In this document: positions 24,401 through 39,200 of the stretch, one piece after another
How positions within the stretch are numbered: position 1 is the stretch's first letter
How the letters are laid out: every line of letters starts with the position of its first letter
NCBI RefSeq assembly: GCF_964340395.1
Contig: NC_135556.1
Span: 10,057,001-10,121,000, forward strand
Reading direction: 5' to 3'
Length of the DNA stretch: 64,000 bases
Source: Glandiceps talaboti
Taxonomy: Eukaryota; Hemichordata; Enteropneusta; Spengelidae
The notes under the pieces: model-generated
Database searches by the model: none
Seen by the model: the letters and a program-made list of their open reading frames with translations, nothing else
What the model was told of the DNA's origin: nothing
Made by a program: the position numbers and the translations under genes

Positions 24401-26978
24401 GTCACTCATATTTGTATCAGCCCAAGGAAAGTATTACATGTAATTATACAACGTGAAAACCGAGTAATACATATCAAACAGCAATACACCTTTCTTTCTT
24501 CAGCTGGAATTTATACTAACATGGCATTTGTCACTACAAGTTGGACACACACAACCTCCCTCACCCCCTCCCCAACCTACATATTATTTTCCTTGGCTGA
24601 ATAAAGAAAGATATTTGAGCTTAATTATGCAATTGTGTGACTTACATCATGTAGTTTGTGGTGGGCTTCAGCTCTACAGACTAGCGCCCTCCAATATGTA
24701 GCATCCACTTTGATGGCATTACTAAAACATGTGATGGCTCTGTAATTGAAAAATTATACATTACTGTTATGTAAAAAAATGACAAACCAAGTAGATTTAA
24801 AGGGGAACACCACTCCAGGAAATAAAGGTATTTTCATAAACTTTGGGTTCTGGAGAGTTATTTCATGATTTCAAAAGACATAACTGTTGAGCACTGACAT
24901 GTTGTTGTTGTTGTATTTTATTTATTAACGTGTCCTATGTGGACTTAAAGTATACATTTGTTTATATGATCTGGCACAGTTGTTCATAACACTTGCCACA
25001 TCCAGCCCCTTGGGCTTATAAGACACAAATCCAATTTTTGCAAAATAAATAAATAAATACATAAAGAAAGAAACATTTTTTTTTCAAGTGTGAGGAGTAT
25101 ATCTTACAAATTATACATTTTCTCCTTTCTCTTATTATAAGCATCAAAGATAAAGTTTGCCAACAGGTCAGGTGTTTTGATCATCAATAGTTCAATCTTA
25201 TCGATAATTTGAAAAGCACTGAAATCTGGGTATAAAGCACACACTCTACTAAATAAGGTATCTCTTAAAGAATTATACAGACAGCAATCAAAAAGAAAGT
25301 GTTTCTCATCTTCAATTTCTGATCCTAAACAAAAATTACAATTACTGACAAATACCAAATCAAAACTCTATTTCCCATCTAATGTTTTCACAATAGTCCA
25401 TTGCTGCATCATGAGACTTTAATAGCAGACATATACATATTCATTAGATGTACACTGAATATTCATTGCTTTTTATCTAAATGTAATAAGCACTTAGGAG
25501 TCATCACACAAAGGCAATCACACAAAATGTATGTGATATGAAATTATGAAATGACCCTCCAGGACCCAAAGTTTATCAAAATATCGTCATTTCATGGAGT
25601 GACATTTCCCTTTGAAATGTTATAAAAATTTACACCCATTTTCTTGCCAATACTTCATTAAATTAAAAAATATAGAATTTGTTTTCCTAAGTGAGAGGAC
25701 AATGTCAAGATGAACCCAGCAAAGATCCTAAGCTAGAGGCTTTAGCCAACTACAGGAAAGGATAGTTCTGTATTACTTGCAATGTGCACTTCCTAATTCC
25801 TGATAATTTCTCAGCAGAACGAAATACTTTCCAAACTGCCAAGTGACTGCTAAGTGACTGTTAACTGACTGCTTCTAATGTATACATATGGCATAGTTAG
25901 ATACGCAAATATGGCACTTACTTGAAATGGTTTTCCTTCTGCATCATGTAGATGAGTCCCAGATTGAGATGAGGACAGGCAATACTTCTATCAAGTTGTA
26001 TCACTTCTTCAAAGTCAGCTATTGCATCATCAAATCTAAATACAAGATGATAAAATTTAAAAAACACAGGTTAGTTTCTAATCAAATTTTCAATATGTAG
26101 TGAAACAGATATTTATATCATTATGACTGTACATAATGACTAAGAGAAATGAATATGCCATACAAATAACATATAATCCATTTATTTACCCATATAAATA
26201 TAAAATATTAACAGTGTGTAAATGGGGAGTCAGGAAATAGCTTACAGCTAGTCTGGGCCTGTCCATTCACATATTTATATACAGAAATTCACAGCAAGGT
26301 ACTCAATATAACTCAAAATATATCATGTATTATGTACACATTATTAAAATTACAAATATACAGTTGATCAGTTATACTGTGACAGTAGATGTTGCTTGAA
26401 GATTTCTTTGAAACGATATAAAGAATTAATACACTTTATGTTGACAGGGATGTCATTCCAAAGTTTTTGCACCAGAAAAAGAAATAGAAAATTGACCTGG
26501 GTTCGATCTGGCATTATACCGGTAAAATACACACAGTGTTATTTAGTCAAAGCATGGCTAAAATATTGAAGCTATCAAAGAAAAAAAGAAAGCTGTACAA
26601 TCATAACATTTACAGGAGAATAAAGATAGGTTGTAAAGTCAAGGTATATGGCTTGTTCAAACTTTACAGACAACAAAGATTTGCCAACTTTTCATACTAC
26701 ATGTATATCTCACCTTTCCATATCCATATACAGAATACCTCTATGAAGGTAGGCAAGTACATTATCCTGACTGTCATCAATTACAATGGATACGCTCAAA
26801 TCCTGCAATGCCTTCTTAGGATGTACTCTGTTATTTGAAAAAGAATATGTGTTGATTATTTTCTTGGCACTGACATTATGGTATTCAAAGCATTTAAGAA
26901 TAATCTTGCTATGCTATATGTCTGTTGCTATACATTTTGTATGTATGTACTTAATACGTACATACATGCATACGTAAG

Positions 26979-27012
<34 letters not shown>

Positions 27013-27054
27013 TGTGTGAATGTGAGTGTCTGTATGTCTATGTCTATGTCCATG

Positions 27055-27102
<48 letters not shown>

Positions 27103-27235
27103 GGTATGTATGCATGCATGCATGCATGTATTATTCATGTACGTTGATCTGTCTCTAGCTCTCTCATATCCTACCTGTACTTTTAGTGTTACTGTCTGTA
27201 GTGTACATCTGTGCATGTGTCTGTCTGTCTGTCTA

Positions 27236-27268
<33 letters not shown>

Positions 27269-30200
27269 GATTGTCTTTCATTGCTTTTTTTTCATAATGT
27301 AGATGACTATGCACATACAGTATCTTTGCTTCAAATATGAATAAACAGAATATATACCTGCGTAAGAGACAACCTCTATGGTAGAAGGCAACAGCATTGA
27401 ATGGATCAAGGTGTATAGCCAATGATAAATCCTCTATAGCGTTAGTATAGTGACCTTGTTTAGCATAGGCTCTACCACGGTAGGTCCTAGCGAGGGCGTT
27501 GTTTGGTTCTTGGATCAACATCTCACTGAAGTCCTTGATAGCTGCAGTCCAGTTCCTGGTAGGTAAGTACAACAATCACAGAATATCACAACAAGGAAGG
27601 ATTTACAAATTGGCAAGTATGTTTCTCTTTATTATCCTGTCACATGAACATACCTGTACAGCAAATGTACATATATTTGTTTTTGTTTGCACTTTCTTTG
27701 TGAAAATCATGACTCCATATTTTACACTAGATGTGTGTGTAAACAGTCAACCTTCTTGTTCCAGTTTGATTCTCTGGTATGACAGAAAATGCATTACCAT
27801 GAGTTGAATTCTTGTACATATTTAACTTCAATAAAAAGAGCAAATATGAAGTATATTTGGATATCATTTCACACTATTTTTATTCACCCAGTCACGTAAA
27901 ACACAAGTGACCTAAGGAACCTTGTCACTTTGAGTCGTTAGACAAGTAGAGAAACACTCTTATGTCGTAAGGATTTTCTGGCTGACTGAAGAAAAATATT
28001 GGGGAATAATATAATTATTACCTCCTCAAGCTAAATTTATGAAAATAAAAAAAAATGCATTTGAAATGTTTTGACTTGTATTTCGAGCACAGCAGAAACT
28101 GTGACGTAGGTACAGGTTGTTGTGATGTAGAACGAGCAGGCTAAGTAATCCATATTTTCAGTTCAAAGACAATAATTTGGCTTGTGTATGGTATAATATA
28201 TGATGGATGACATAATATATGAAAAGTAGACAACATACAAAGCTGATTTTATTTGCCTACTGACGGTACTACATGTATGTGACTGACAGGTAAATGATAT
28301 TAGCATTTGTTGATTTTACAACACTGATTTGTGTATTCTATCATGACAGAATGCTAACCATACTGTTTAACAAACTATGAAGTGAAGAACAGTGTGATCA
28401 AGTTCGGTGAATGGAATCGCACTTTTTATTGATTTTACTATGCTGAACCTGCTAAACTACACGTGTGAAAAGAAAGGAAAATTCTTGAAATGAGAGATTT
28501 ATAGTATACCTGTTGTTGAACTGGTAGAGACCATGTTTATAGATGGCTTCTGTCTTACTTGGCATTAGTTTGGTTGCCTCTCTGTAGTCTTCTAATGCTA
28601 GAAGAATCTCACCTCTCTGAAAAGAGCACAGAAAAAAAAACAGAAACCAATGTTATATATATTCATAATATGTTTGTTCTGCTAGTAGATGCAGAGAAAA
28701 GGTATAGGACAGGTGATTATTCTGTGTTTATTCTTCACTTTCTTATTTGTCCATACTGAGATTTGTCATTGTATACACTCCTTTCATTACTCATTACAAA
28801 CCAATGGTTAGCAGGAACACCAATAACAGTGAATTATTCCGTCTACTCTTAAAGCTGTGTATAAATCTATACCATTTACACTGTGCTATAGGCTATCTTC
28901 TCACATCTCATTCAATCTTGTCTCCCCTTCTATCATCTCATTGTACATTCATTGAACAACAGAAGTATTCATCACGATTGAATTGACAGTTGAGAATAAT
29001 TAAACAATAATGACACACTTGTACTAATTGAGGTAATGGTAACATTTTGTTTAGTCAATACTTATTATCACACTCATCTTTTCATACATTCAGCTCTAAG
29101 TAAGATAGTATAAGATTGTAGTAAAACTAACTATAACACCCTTGTAGAGGTAATATGGTCATACCTACCTTTTCATACATTTCAGCTCTAGCATAGTAGG
29201 CTTCATAGTCATCAGGTTCCAATTTGATGGCTTGTGTATAGTTGACTATTGCCATGGTAATTTCACCTTGACCACTGAAGATCTCAGCTCTGTAAAAAAT
29301 AAAAGAGGGGGGGGGGGGGGGGAATAAATATACCATCACTATATGCTTTAAGCTGATACACTGTTATCATGTGTTATATTTTTTGAATAAGTTTTTTTTT
29401 TCTTCTCATACTTCATGTTTTTTTGTTTAAAAGTTTGAGTATATATTAAATACAATTTACTTATTTGTCAAAGCAGACAAACCCTAAAGCTTTAATATTG
29501 CAATCATTTGGAATCAACAAACACTTTAGTACTATAATACATCATCATGATCATTCTCCACCTACCGGTTGTATAACTTTTATGCTTGTGAGCGCATGTT
29601 TTGTTGGTGCGGCCGACGTGTGTAGTGTGTTCGATCTGTGCTATAATACTGGTTGTTCGGTTCTCCTAATTCCAATGCTGGTATAGACTTTACAATAGTG
29701 ATGAGCTACAGCTTGAAATGTTTGCACTAAATTTGATTTTCAACAACTGAACGATACCATGATATTACTTCCAAAATCAACATTTACACATACCTTTTTC
29801 TGAAATACAAAACAGATGCTACCATTTTGATAAATTTTACAGCCATATATTATTGACACTAAATTTCTTTGAACTGCGTTTTTTTACCTTGATCTGTAGG
29901 CACCTGCATGGTTTCTGTTTAATTTCAATACAACATTTAAATCATCTAGTGCCTTCTTTGGTTTATTCTTCAACAAGAATAGTAAATGTCTATGCCAGTA
30001 TGCATCCAATAACTGAGGTTCTATCAGTATGGCTTGGTCTAAATCATCCCATGCACCCTTCAAGATTCCAACCTACAAAGACCACATCAAAACATGTATT
30101 TATTACTTCATTCCAAACACTGTGACCTGGTTTGAATGTGAATGTGGACGTATACATGAACATACAACCTTTGCAACAGTTGTCTGCAGATACTGCTAAT

Positions 30201-33200
30201 CAGAATGTCATTTTATCAGTAGTGGTTAATTTAACTGTCTTTGTAGGTGCCGTAAAGTCTTCTCCTTATCACAATATCAAGTATGACGTACACTGATATA
30301 AAACTAATAGTATGTGCCTCAGATGTAGAGTTACATGATGTTTTATCAACTACAGTTTGTTTCATGTCTGTGAAAGTCAGTCATATATGGAACTATTCAG
30401 AAGTACCAAAGTAACAAATAATTTAGTGGCATCTTGTACTCAAACACAGCATCATAGACAGTGGAATGTCATTAAAAAGACAGAGTAGTTTGATAAAGTA
30501 AGATTCTAATGTAAACTTCGTTTTACTGGTCATACCTTCCGATAGAGGGCACCTCTTCTACAGAGGTCAAAAGGTGATGGTTTATCTCCAGCCAAGTCTA
30601 TAGCTTCTGACAATCTCTCAATCTCCTCCTGATAGTCCTGTAGGTAAGAATATGAAAGTTAGGTAAAGTATTCACAATTACTTCACACACAGACGTATGC
30701 ACAGGTACATTACACATACATATATATGCTAGCATTCTGCCAGTCAGTCAGTCAATGACAAATATACACATACTCATACATAAAGAAATGAATGAATGAA
30801 TAAAAAGAATCACATACACAATGTATTTTCATCTGTTACTGACTCTTCTACAGTTACTGCAGTTATTTGTTGAGGTTTTTCACTGTACCATGTATACACC
30901 TTTTTTGGAAACTTATACTGGTCATGTAGACATCAAATATTCTACTACTATCAAATGACTCCCATCAGTTAAAAGAGCAAAGTAAATTACCTTATAGCAG
31001 AATATAGGAAATAGTTGTCAATGATATGTATTATGTTTTGATGCTTACACTGTACCCAAAGTTTAAGATAAATGTAGAATACTTATGATCTGAACATGAT
31101 GATAGAATTTAACTACTACTATGAGAGTGAATGTGTTACCTCTGTGATACCTTCCTCATCTTCCATCTCTGGTAATGGATTGATAACATCAACCTGTTCT
31201 GACATTACTGAACTAGTAATGGAAGCTCTCCTGAAATCAATCACCAAACAAACGTCTTGTCAGTATAGACTAAAACACTAACAGTATACACTATCATGTT
31301 CACTGTGTTGTTTTCATTTTCCTAACAAAGACTTGAGACTCTGTACGCACAGAAATCTGTGCTGAATTTAAAATTCCCCACTAAAATCTCTAAATCCAAT
31401 TGGTAAGCAGACTGTAATTGTATAAAACAAATGCTATTGTCTTCACTGTCTTGTTTTCATTTCAACACAAATGCTTGAGACTCTGAAACCTGGCCTGAAT
31501 TTGAAATTCCCAACCCAAATCTCTGATATCTAAGACATGCTGTCACTACTCGACATCAAAACAAAATAGACAAAAATGTGAAGAGATTCGATAATGTCGA
31601 TCTATTTGGTTAGTTTCAAGTTTTACTCACTTCTTGGAAGGTGTTGGTGATTGTATATAACCACCATCACTAACAGGTGATGTACTACTTTCTTGCATTC
31701 TAGAAGGTGGAAATACTTCATCAAACCAGGTATCCCAGATTTCACGTACCCATTCACGTACATCAACTCCTTCTCTGTATGGACAAAAAAAAAGACAGAT
31801 TTAGTATCACTTTGTGTTAAAAAAGTAATTATCTTTGTACTGACAGTTTATTGTGCACTGGTGAGTACTAAGTATATGGTATGTATTAATGGTACCTTTT
31901 ATTTTGATGTATACATGTATATACAGAAGCCTTGTTAAGATCTGTGTGTTTCGTCTGTTTGTGACAGTAAGTGTTTACATGTAACGCAATGGTAGCTTTC
32001 AAATTTACTTGATGTAAACGCAAGTCAAAATGTGTTGACCTTGTGTGTTTTATTTATCTGTGAAAGTACATGACATGATGCAAAGTTTGAAGATTGCTTT
32101 CAGTTGCAGTTGTTTCACACAGTTAGCATAAAAATCCTCTTTGTGATGATCTGTGCGTTACCATAGACACTGGAGTCTCTCCATTATCTATGGTTTTTAC
32201 ATATTTGTCAATATACATGAATTATTTAATAAAAACAAGGCTATGTATGAAATACTTACTCAATGTTGTTGTTTTCGGCAAACTTCTCAAAATCAAGTTT
32301 TGACACACTTGGTCTTCTTGCATACCTAATACGTCTGTGTAATAATGTAATATAAGATATGTAATTGTAAGAATGAAAACTTTTGATATGAATGATGACG
32401 CACTCAAGCCATTTTCTGTGTGATCCTTTTAGTCCATCAGTTAATAATATTAATGATCTTTATTTGTCCAAATAAATTCAGAAATTTGTTGAATGGTTGC
32501 CACTTAGCAGCACCCTGGTGCCATAGTGTTAAAGAAGCAGGAGGAAACCAGAGGACCCGGGGAAAAAACCTGTGTTGTTAAGCAGGGTCAAAATGAGCGC
32601 ATCACCCTTCTTACAATCAAACCCAGCTGACACTTGCTGGCTTCGAACCCAGACTACAGAGGTGAGAGGCATACAAGCTAACTGCTCAACCACTGACAAT
32701 CCATGAGTTTGAGACCTTTATTGGACTAAACTACATCTATCATACTGTGTCAACCCTAATTTGATCCAAAGTAAGAGTTAGTGTATATCATGATGAACAA
32801 GAGGTTTTGTAACCAAAATTGTGATGTTTTTCAATTTCTTTAGTATCCTAAAATATCATGATGTTATCTTTATATCTTGTATGGACACAAGTAAGAGCTC
32901 TAACAGTCACTAGATATAAAAGTCAAAATATTTTGATATTTTAGTATACATGTACATGTAGTAGGTAGAATAAGGATATTTTAAAATGAAATAAATGTAA
33001 CTCCAAGAACCAAAATCTTACAGACTCTGTCCCATTAAGCATTGTGTACTTTGACTATTTGTATAGTACCTGATTCTAATATGCAAGATTTACATTTGAT
33101 ATTGTGAGGCATGGAAAATAGACTATTGATATACTTACTTTGGGACTCTTAGCTCTACCTCCAATGGTAAGGTTACCTTGGGTAAAGATTCACTCCTGTA

Positions 33201-36200
33201 AAAAAAAAAAATAGCATGATTTGTGAATATGATTGATCAATATATGAAACTACAATAATGTAATAATAATTTTATGTTACTTGAAGATTTCCAAAGATTA
33301 GGGAAAGCACTTCCTCAAATGAGTACTGACAATATCAAAACTTCCCAAAAATTTTCAATCCTAAGCTCATCTTTTTCCCCCCTTTTTTGTATTTTACTGG
33401 GTTTATTACAAAGATACACAACTCTTTTCATGAAGCGAATTTTTACATTTTGTATTCAGAAACTTTCCTTAAGTTATTAATTTCAAAAACTGTCCTCATT
33501 TCTTAATATGTGAATTTAATTTACTTTTTCTGACCACAATATGAAACTCTATACTCTGAATATTTTGCAGGGTTCATCTCACTGATACGAGTCCAAGCCA
33601 CATCACATATTTGTTTGTGCACACACTCCGAGTACATCACACCAGCACTTATGCATCACAGGCATATAATACCACAGCTTTTGTTCTGAACTTTATCTTG
33701 TACAGAGTTACAACTTTTCAAGAAACATCAAGTATTTGTCATCCAAGAAAATTGCTTTGTTTTTGATCAGTTTTTACCTTGTTAGTTCTCTTGGTTTGTC
33801 TCTCAGAAAACGCTCTATCTGGTGAAGACGTTTCTGTGAAATTAATAAAAGCATAAAGAAAGTGAGAATGTAACAGAATGAAAGTTGAAATAACATATAG
33901 CAAACTTTTGAATATCTTGGTCATGACATTCATTCACATTATTCAATTTGTAACCCTACTTTTACATTTTGTTCCAGTTTATAAACACCAAGCCATTTTT
34001 GTACAGGATGGTCATTAAATAAAATCTACTAGGAATTCCTTAGTCATATCACCATGATTCCCTAATTTTACCACAATTCCCTAACTTTACCATGGTTCCC
34101 TTATTCTACAAGGATCCCTTATTTTACCAGGATTTCCAAACTTTACCATGATTCCCTAAGTTTACCAGGATTTCCTAAATTTACCAGGATTCCCTATGCC
34201 AGGTTTACAAAATATCCCCCTGTATCTGTTATCAGGGAACTCAAACATACATGTAAGCTAACATGTACAGACCTTTCTCTACATATACATATACACTGAT
34301 GATGAATCTGGACAGAATGAAGGATACCTCTAATGAAAACCACTCCAACGACCTGTCTGGCCAACAAGTTGGAAGCAGGCCAAAAACTCGGCAAAGAAAA
34401 AATGATGATGCTGAGAAAGACAGACCATACCACTCAAGGACATAAAGAGTAAAAGAAAAGTAGGACCACAAACTCGGAGAAAGGATCTCTCTATGATGCT
34501 TTGCGGCCAAAATCCAAACGGGAACTGTACAGCTGAGAGAGTTAGAGGAAGCATTACTAAGCTCCACATAATGTACTTACAATGCAAGAACAATCCATTT
34601 AAAAGATGACATGAAATGAGTAGAGGAAGAAATAGAGACCATTAAATAGACACATTATCAAAATAAGTGAAACAGAGATCGAGGTGTAGAGATTTAATGG
34701 AAAGACTAGGGGCAATATGGCTGTATGAATAAGGTAAGACAGAACAAAACCCAAAGGCAAAAGGACTGGCTCCCATGATTCACTCAAGTTTAATGTTGAA
34801 GGGTTTGACACACACACACTCAGATGGAATAATATCATGCAGACTTTAAAATCCAGGGAAACATCAATATCAAAATGACACACAGCATATGCACCAACAC
34901 AAGGCTAAGAAGAAGAAGAAGAAGAAGAAGGCTAAGAAGAAGGCTAAGGCTAAGAAGAAGGCTAAGAAGAAGGCTAAGGCTAAGAAGAAGGCTAAGAAGA
35001 AGAAGAAGAAGAAGCCTCTCAAAAACACATGGTAGAGAACATGGAAATTCATATACTGACAAGGGTGAGCATTGGAAGTGATCATTGAATGGTTAGAACC
35101 CAAATAAAATTGGATAAAAGACTGATGCAGCTGAAAAGAATACAAAAAGGAGAAACCTCTAGGACAAACCTAAAAACTCATTGAAAGAAATCAAGAAGAC
35201 TTCAAGTACTGAACTGGTTGAAAAAATGAAGTAACAAACTGAAAATTTAGTAACAATACTTAAAGAGGTAATACAGAAAATGGAAGCAGCATCTCAAGAC
35301 AATAATAAGAACAAGGGGGGGGGGGGGGAGAAGATAATAGAAATAGACTGCTCAAAGAAAAGAGGAAGAAAATATGGCAAAAGGAAACCAAAATATCAGC
35401 AGAAAAGACTGAAGATGCTGTACTGAATAAAACTGTGAAGGAGTAAAGAAGAGCAAGAGCCAGGAAAAACATAAAGAGAAAACATAATAGAAACACTAGA
35501 CAAGTCTTGAAAATGGAAGAAGAGCTAAAGAGTATAGACATGGGCAGAAGTTAAATATAACAATTGTGAGAAATCCATCAGGAGCGATAACATATGACTG
35601 AGATGAACTACTGAATATCTGTGCAAAATTTTATGAAAACTTGTGTATATGTCTGCAGGAGAAGAGTTAGATGAGGGCCAAAGGGGTTGCGTGGATAAAG
35701 AAGACAGAATATCACTCCAAGCAACAAGATAAAGATTGCAGGTCAATGACATTATAAGACTGATGATATCTGAAATGGAGATGGGCAGGTTATATTGCAA
35801 AATTGTCTGATAATAGATGGAAAATCAGATCCACTGAATGGCAAGAAATGGAAAACGACATGCTGGAAGACTTCACTGATGATGGAGAAATGGACAATGG
35901 CCAGCTGGAAGACTTTGGATGGAGAGATGATATCAAAGAGAGAGCAGGAGCAAAGTGGCCCAGATGTGCAAAAGACAGACAACAGTGGAAGACTTTAATG
36001 GAGATCACCAGTAGATCAAGACATCCTAATAGAATACCACATAACATAACTTAAATTGACTAAATGTATGTACACTTTATTATTCAAACTCGAACTCTGT
36101 AACATTTCATACATTTGTAATATACAAGTATCTCTAGACTTACTGGGTCAATCTTCTTCTTTTTCTTCTTTCTGCAATGAAGTTGGACATAAAATTAACT

Positions 36201-39200
36201 TTTAAAATGACAAATATTTACTAGTTGATCTTTTAAAAATATGCCACTTTTCAAGAATTGAGGCATCTTTTTAAAGGGGCAAGTTAAAAGTCATGGGATG
36301 AAGTTTATTTTAACAAGACATGGAGATTACAGGGGATGATTTTAAGCATGTTTTGAATAGCTCTACCAGCTAAATATTTATCACACCTAAAAATAATCCC
36401 TTGCATGACTTTCCCCTTTCATATCATATTTAGAAAGTATATTATTATCATATCACATTCTTTTTTCTACCTTACAACTGAAAATAAGTTTTGGAAACAC
36501 CAAGTCTTTATTTTCTGAAAAAAAGATATTCCAGATTTAATCATTGACAACCTAAATCATATCTGGATACACATAATATTCTATTACATGTGTCAGATGT
36601 TCAGCAAAGCTGAAGTAAGGGTCACCTCCTGTGGACTTATTTACCAATCTGATGTTCTGGTTGGTCACATGACTCATCTCTCGTATCATGTGACATTGAC
36701 ATAAGAATGGAATCCCATATATGTTTGAAAGTTGAAAATGACCTGTCCTGGTTTTGATCATGTTTTTAGCATCCTTTTGCTTGTATGACACACAGATACA
36801 AATGTATCAGTAACTATTGGTAGCCTTTAAATTATTTCAATATGACAAAAATTCACTTACTTGACTTTACTTGGCAGAATGACATACTTCAATCCAGCTT
36901 CTCTGGCCTTCTCTGCAGGTGTTGGACTTTTAGCTGTCCACAAAAATAATCATGTTAAAAACAGTTCAGATTTGTTTATCAAAATTATAAGTGAAACCAT
37001 ACAAAAACCCCCAAAATTTCAGAACCATGCCAATTCTCGATACAATACATGTGATTTCTTGAAACCTAGAGTCCCTGATATCATTATAATTTTGATCTGT
37101 GCTTGTGCACAAGCATACATGACTACAGTACCAATCTCTTACATTCCCCATATGAACACAAAGTCTAGAGACAAGCATATCTGAGGTAAGATGCGTATGA
37201 CTATCTGCTATACCACCATGATAAATATTGTATACATTAAATACCTGGCTGTTGTGTTTCAACTGGTGTTAGCTGTTCTATACTCCGGGATAGACTTGAA
37301 AACTGTAACAAGAAACAGTTGTGTTTTTAATAATTCAGTTGAGAACTTAGTACCTCACTTTGACAGTCTGAATTTGTTCAGCAAGAATGTGCACATAGAA
37401 ATGAAACGGACAAAGCAGAAAGACAAGTAAAATGTTGTGTCCTGAGGACAGAGGAACTTGTTTAATTGTAATGAACCTATATATTCAGAGAGGCTTGTAA
37501 TGAACTTATACTTAGAGACAGGTAGAAGTATTCATACTGAGACAGGATGATCATGAGATTGCTTAAAAGCTGTAAACTGCAGTTTAATTTGATTTTCATG
37601 CTGGTATTCTACAGTCAAAAAATATTCCCTTCCTCAAAATTCAACTGACCAGTTCTCTACTGGGATCCTCCGGTGTCCTCTTGAAGGGTTCCTTTATTTT
37701 ACCAGTCTTGATGTCATGGATTTGTTGCTTCTGTATTTCCAGTTCTTGCATGTATGTGTTGAAATCACCAGGGAATGTCAAGTCATAGTCCATTTCATCT
37801 AGTAGGTCTGGACATGATTTAGCACGTCTATATGAACAAAGAGAAAATGCAGTCACTCAGGGAAACATTCTTGAATGCTACTTTTTTTTCAGCACCAATG
37901 GCATTGCAGTGCAACTGAATATACTCTATATCATATGTGTAGACCCAATTGGCATATCAACAATGAAGTCATCATGTCATGAACAATTCTTCATCTACAC
38001 ATCCCAAGAGAGATCCCATGGAATTCAGACCAATCTGCCCAGCAGATTAAATTGGATTTTAAGTTAGTTTAACTAAATTAAAATGTGTTGACTAAATCAC
38101 ACACCTGTGTTGCAATCATTTTCATTTCATTGCCAACTAGACATCATACATGTGTAAATAATGTCCCATCAAATTCTAAGGAAATCAGGCTGGCAGTTTT
38201 TGAATTAAGTTATTTACATGCACACAAGCACATCCACAGAAAAGTCCAGGATCATCTACTTGCACATATCACTAACTCTATCTGCACTGGTGTATTAAAC
38301 TTTAAAGGACATACTTGTGAATATTTTATTATTTGAGTGACAGTGTCGAGACTTACCTGAGGGGTACTTCAGCTGGGAAGATTTCTGAATCCGGCATTTC
38401 CGCAGGTTTTAATTTATCCAGGTCTGGAGACTGAATGGATGCCATCATTGAGAACTTCTGTCTTAGTTCAGCTACACTGGTCCTAGCAGGTCTTGAAGGA
38501 GACTCCACTGTAATGATGACAACATAAAAAAAGAAAACATCAACAAATGTCTTTGGTTGTATAACCACAGGGACTTTATGCATATACATGATAACTGTAG
38601 AGAGTATATATGTTAGCAAACTCTGCAAAACAGTCTAAGTAACGACTGAAGATACAGTATGTGACATAGTTGTGTTCTTGCCATATACCAGAAGGGTTCA
38701 TTCTTAAAAATCTACATAACATACATTGAAATCATCATAAATACTGTACTTACCTCCTGGAGTAGCACCATCGTCTCTGATTTCTGTTGATAGAAACAAG
38801 AAAGACACTATGATTAATAATACAATATCTTGCAGAAAGTATGGGAAAACAATGCCAATATGTGTACATGTGAACTGGTTCAAACAAAAGTGGGTAGTTT
38901 TTAAAATTGATTTTGAAGTATTGAAATAGGCTGGTGAAAAGTAACATTGGAAGAACATAGTGTGTGTCAAATGAATTTGAGAAGATGATGATATTGAGTA
39001 TGGATTGCAGAATGCGATGATTCTGGAAACGTCTTGTAAACTGGAGTGGGACAGTGTTAGAATCTCTAATACAAGGCTAAGAATTCAAAAAAGTTATGCC
39101 TCTCCCATTAATTGTGTACTTATAGCATCTACAGGCAATGCCTACTCACAGAGTAATACACCTAGAAGCCATAGTAAATATTCTGTTGAACTGTAATGAT

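Noticed and set aside
34870-35145. Poly-Arg, poly-Leu and poly-Phe ORFs
   Set aside because: Frames of the AAG/GCT trinucleotide array within a decayed LINE.
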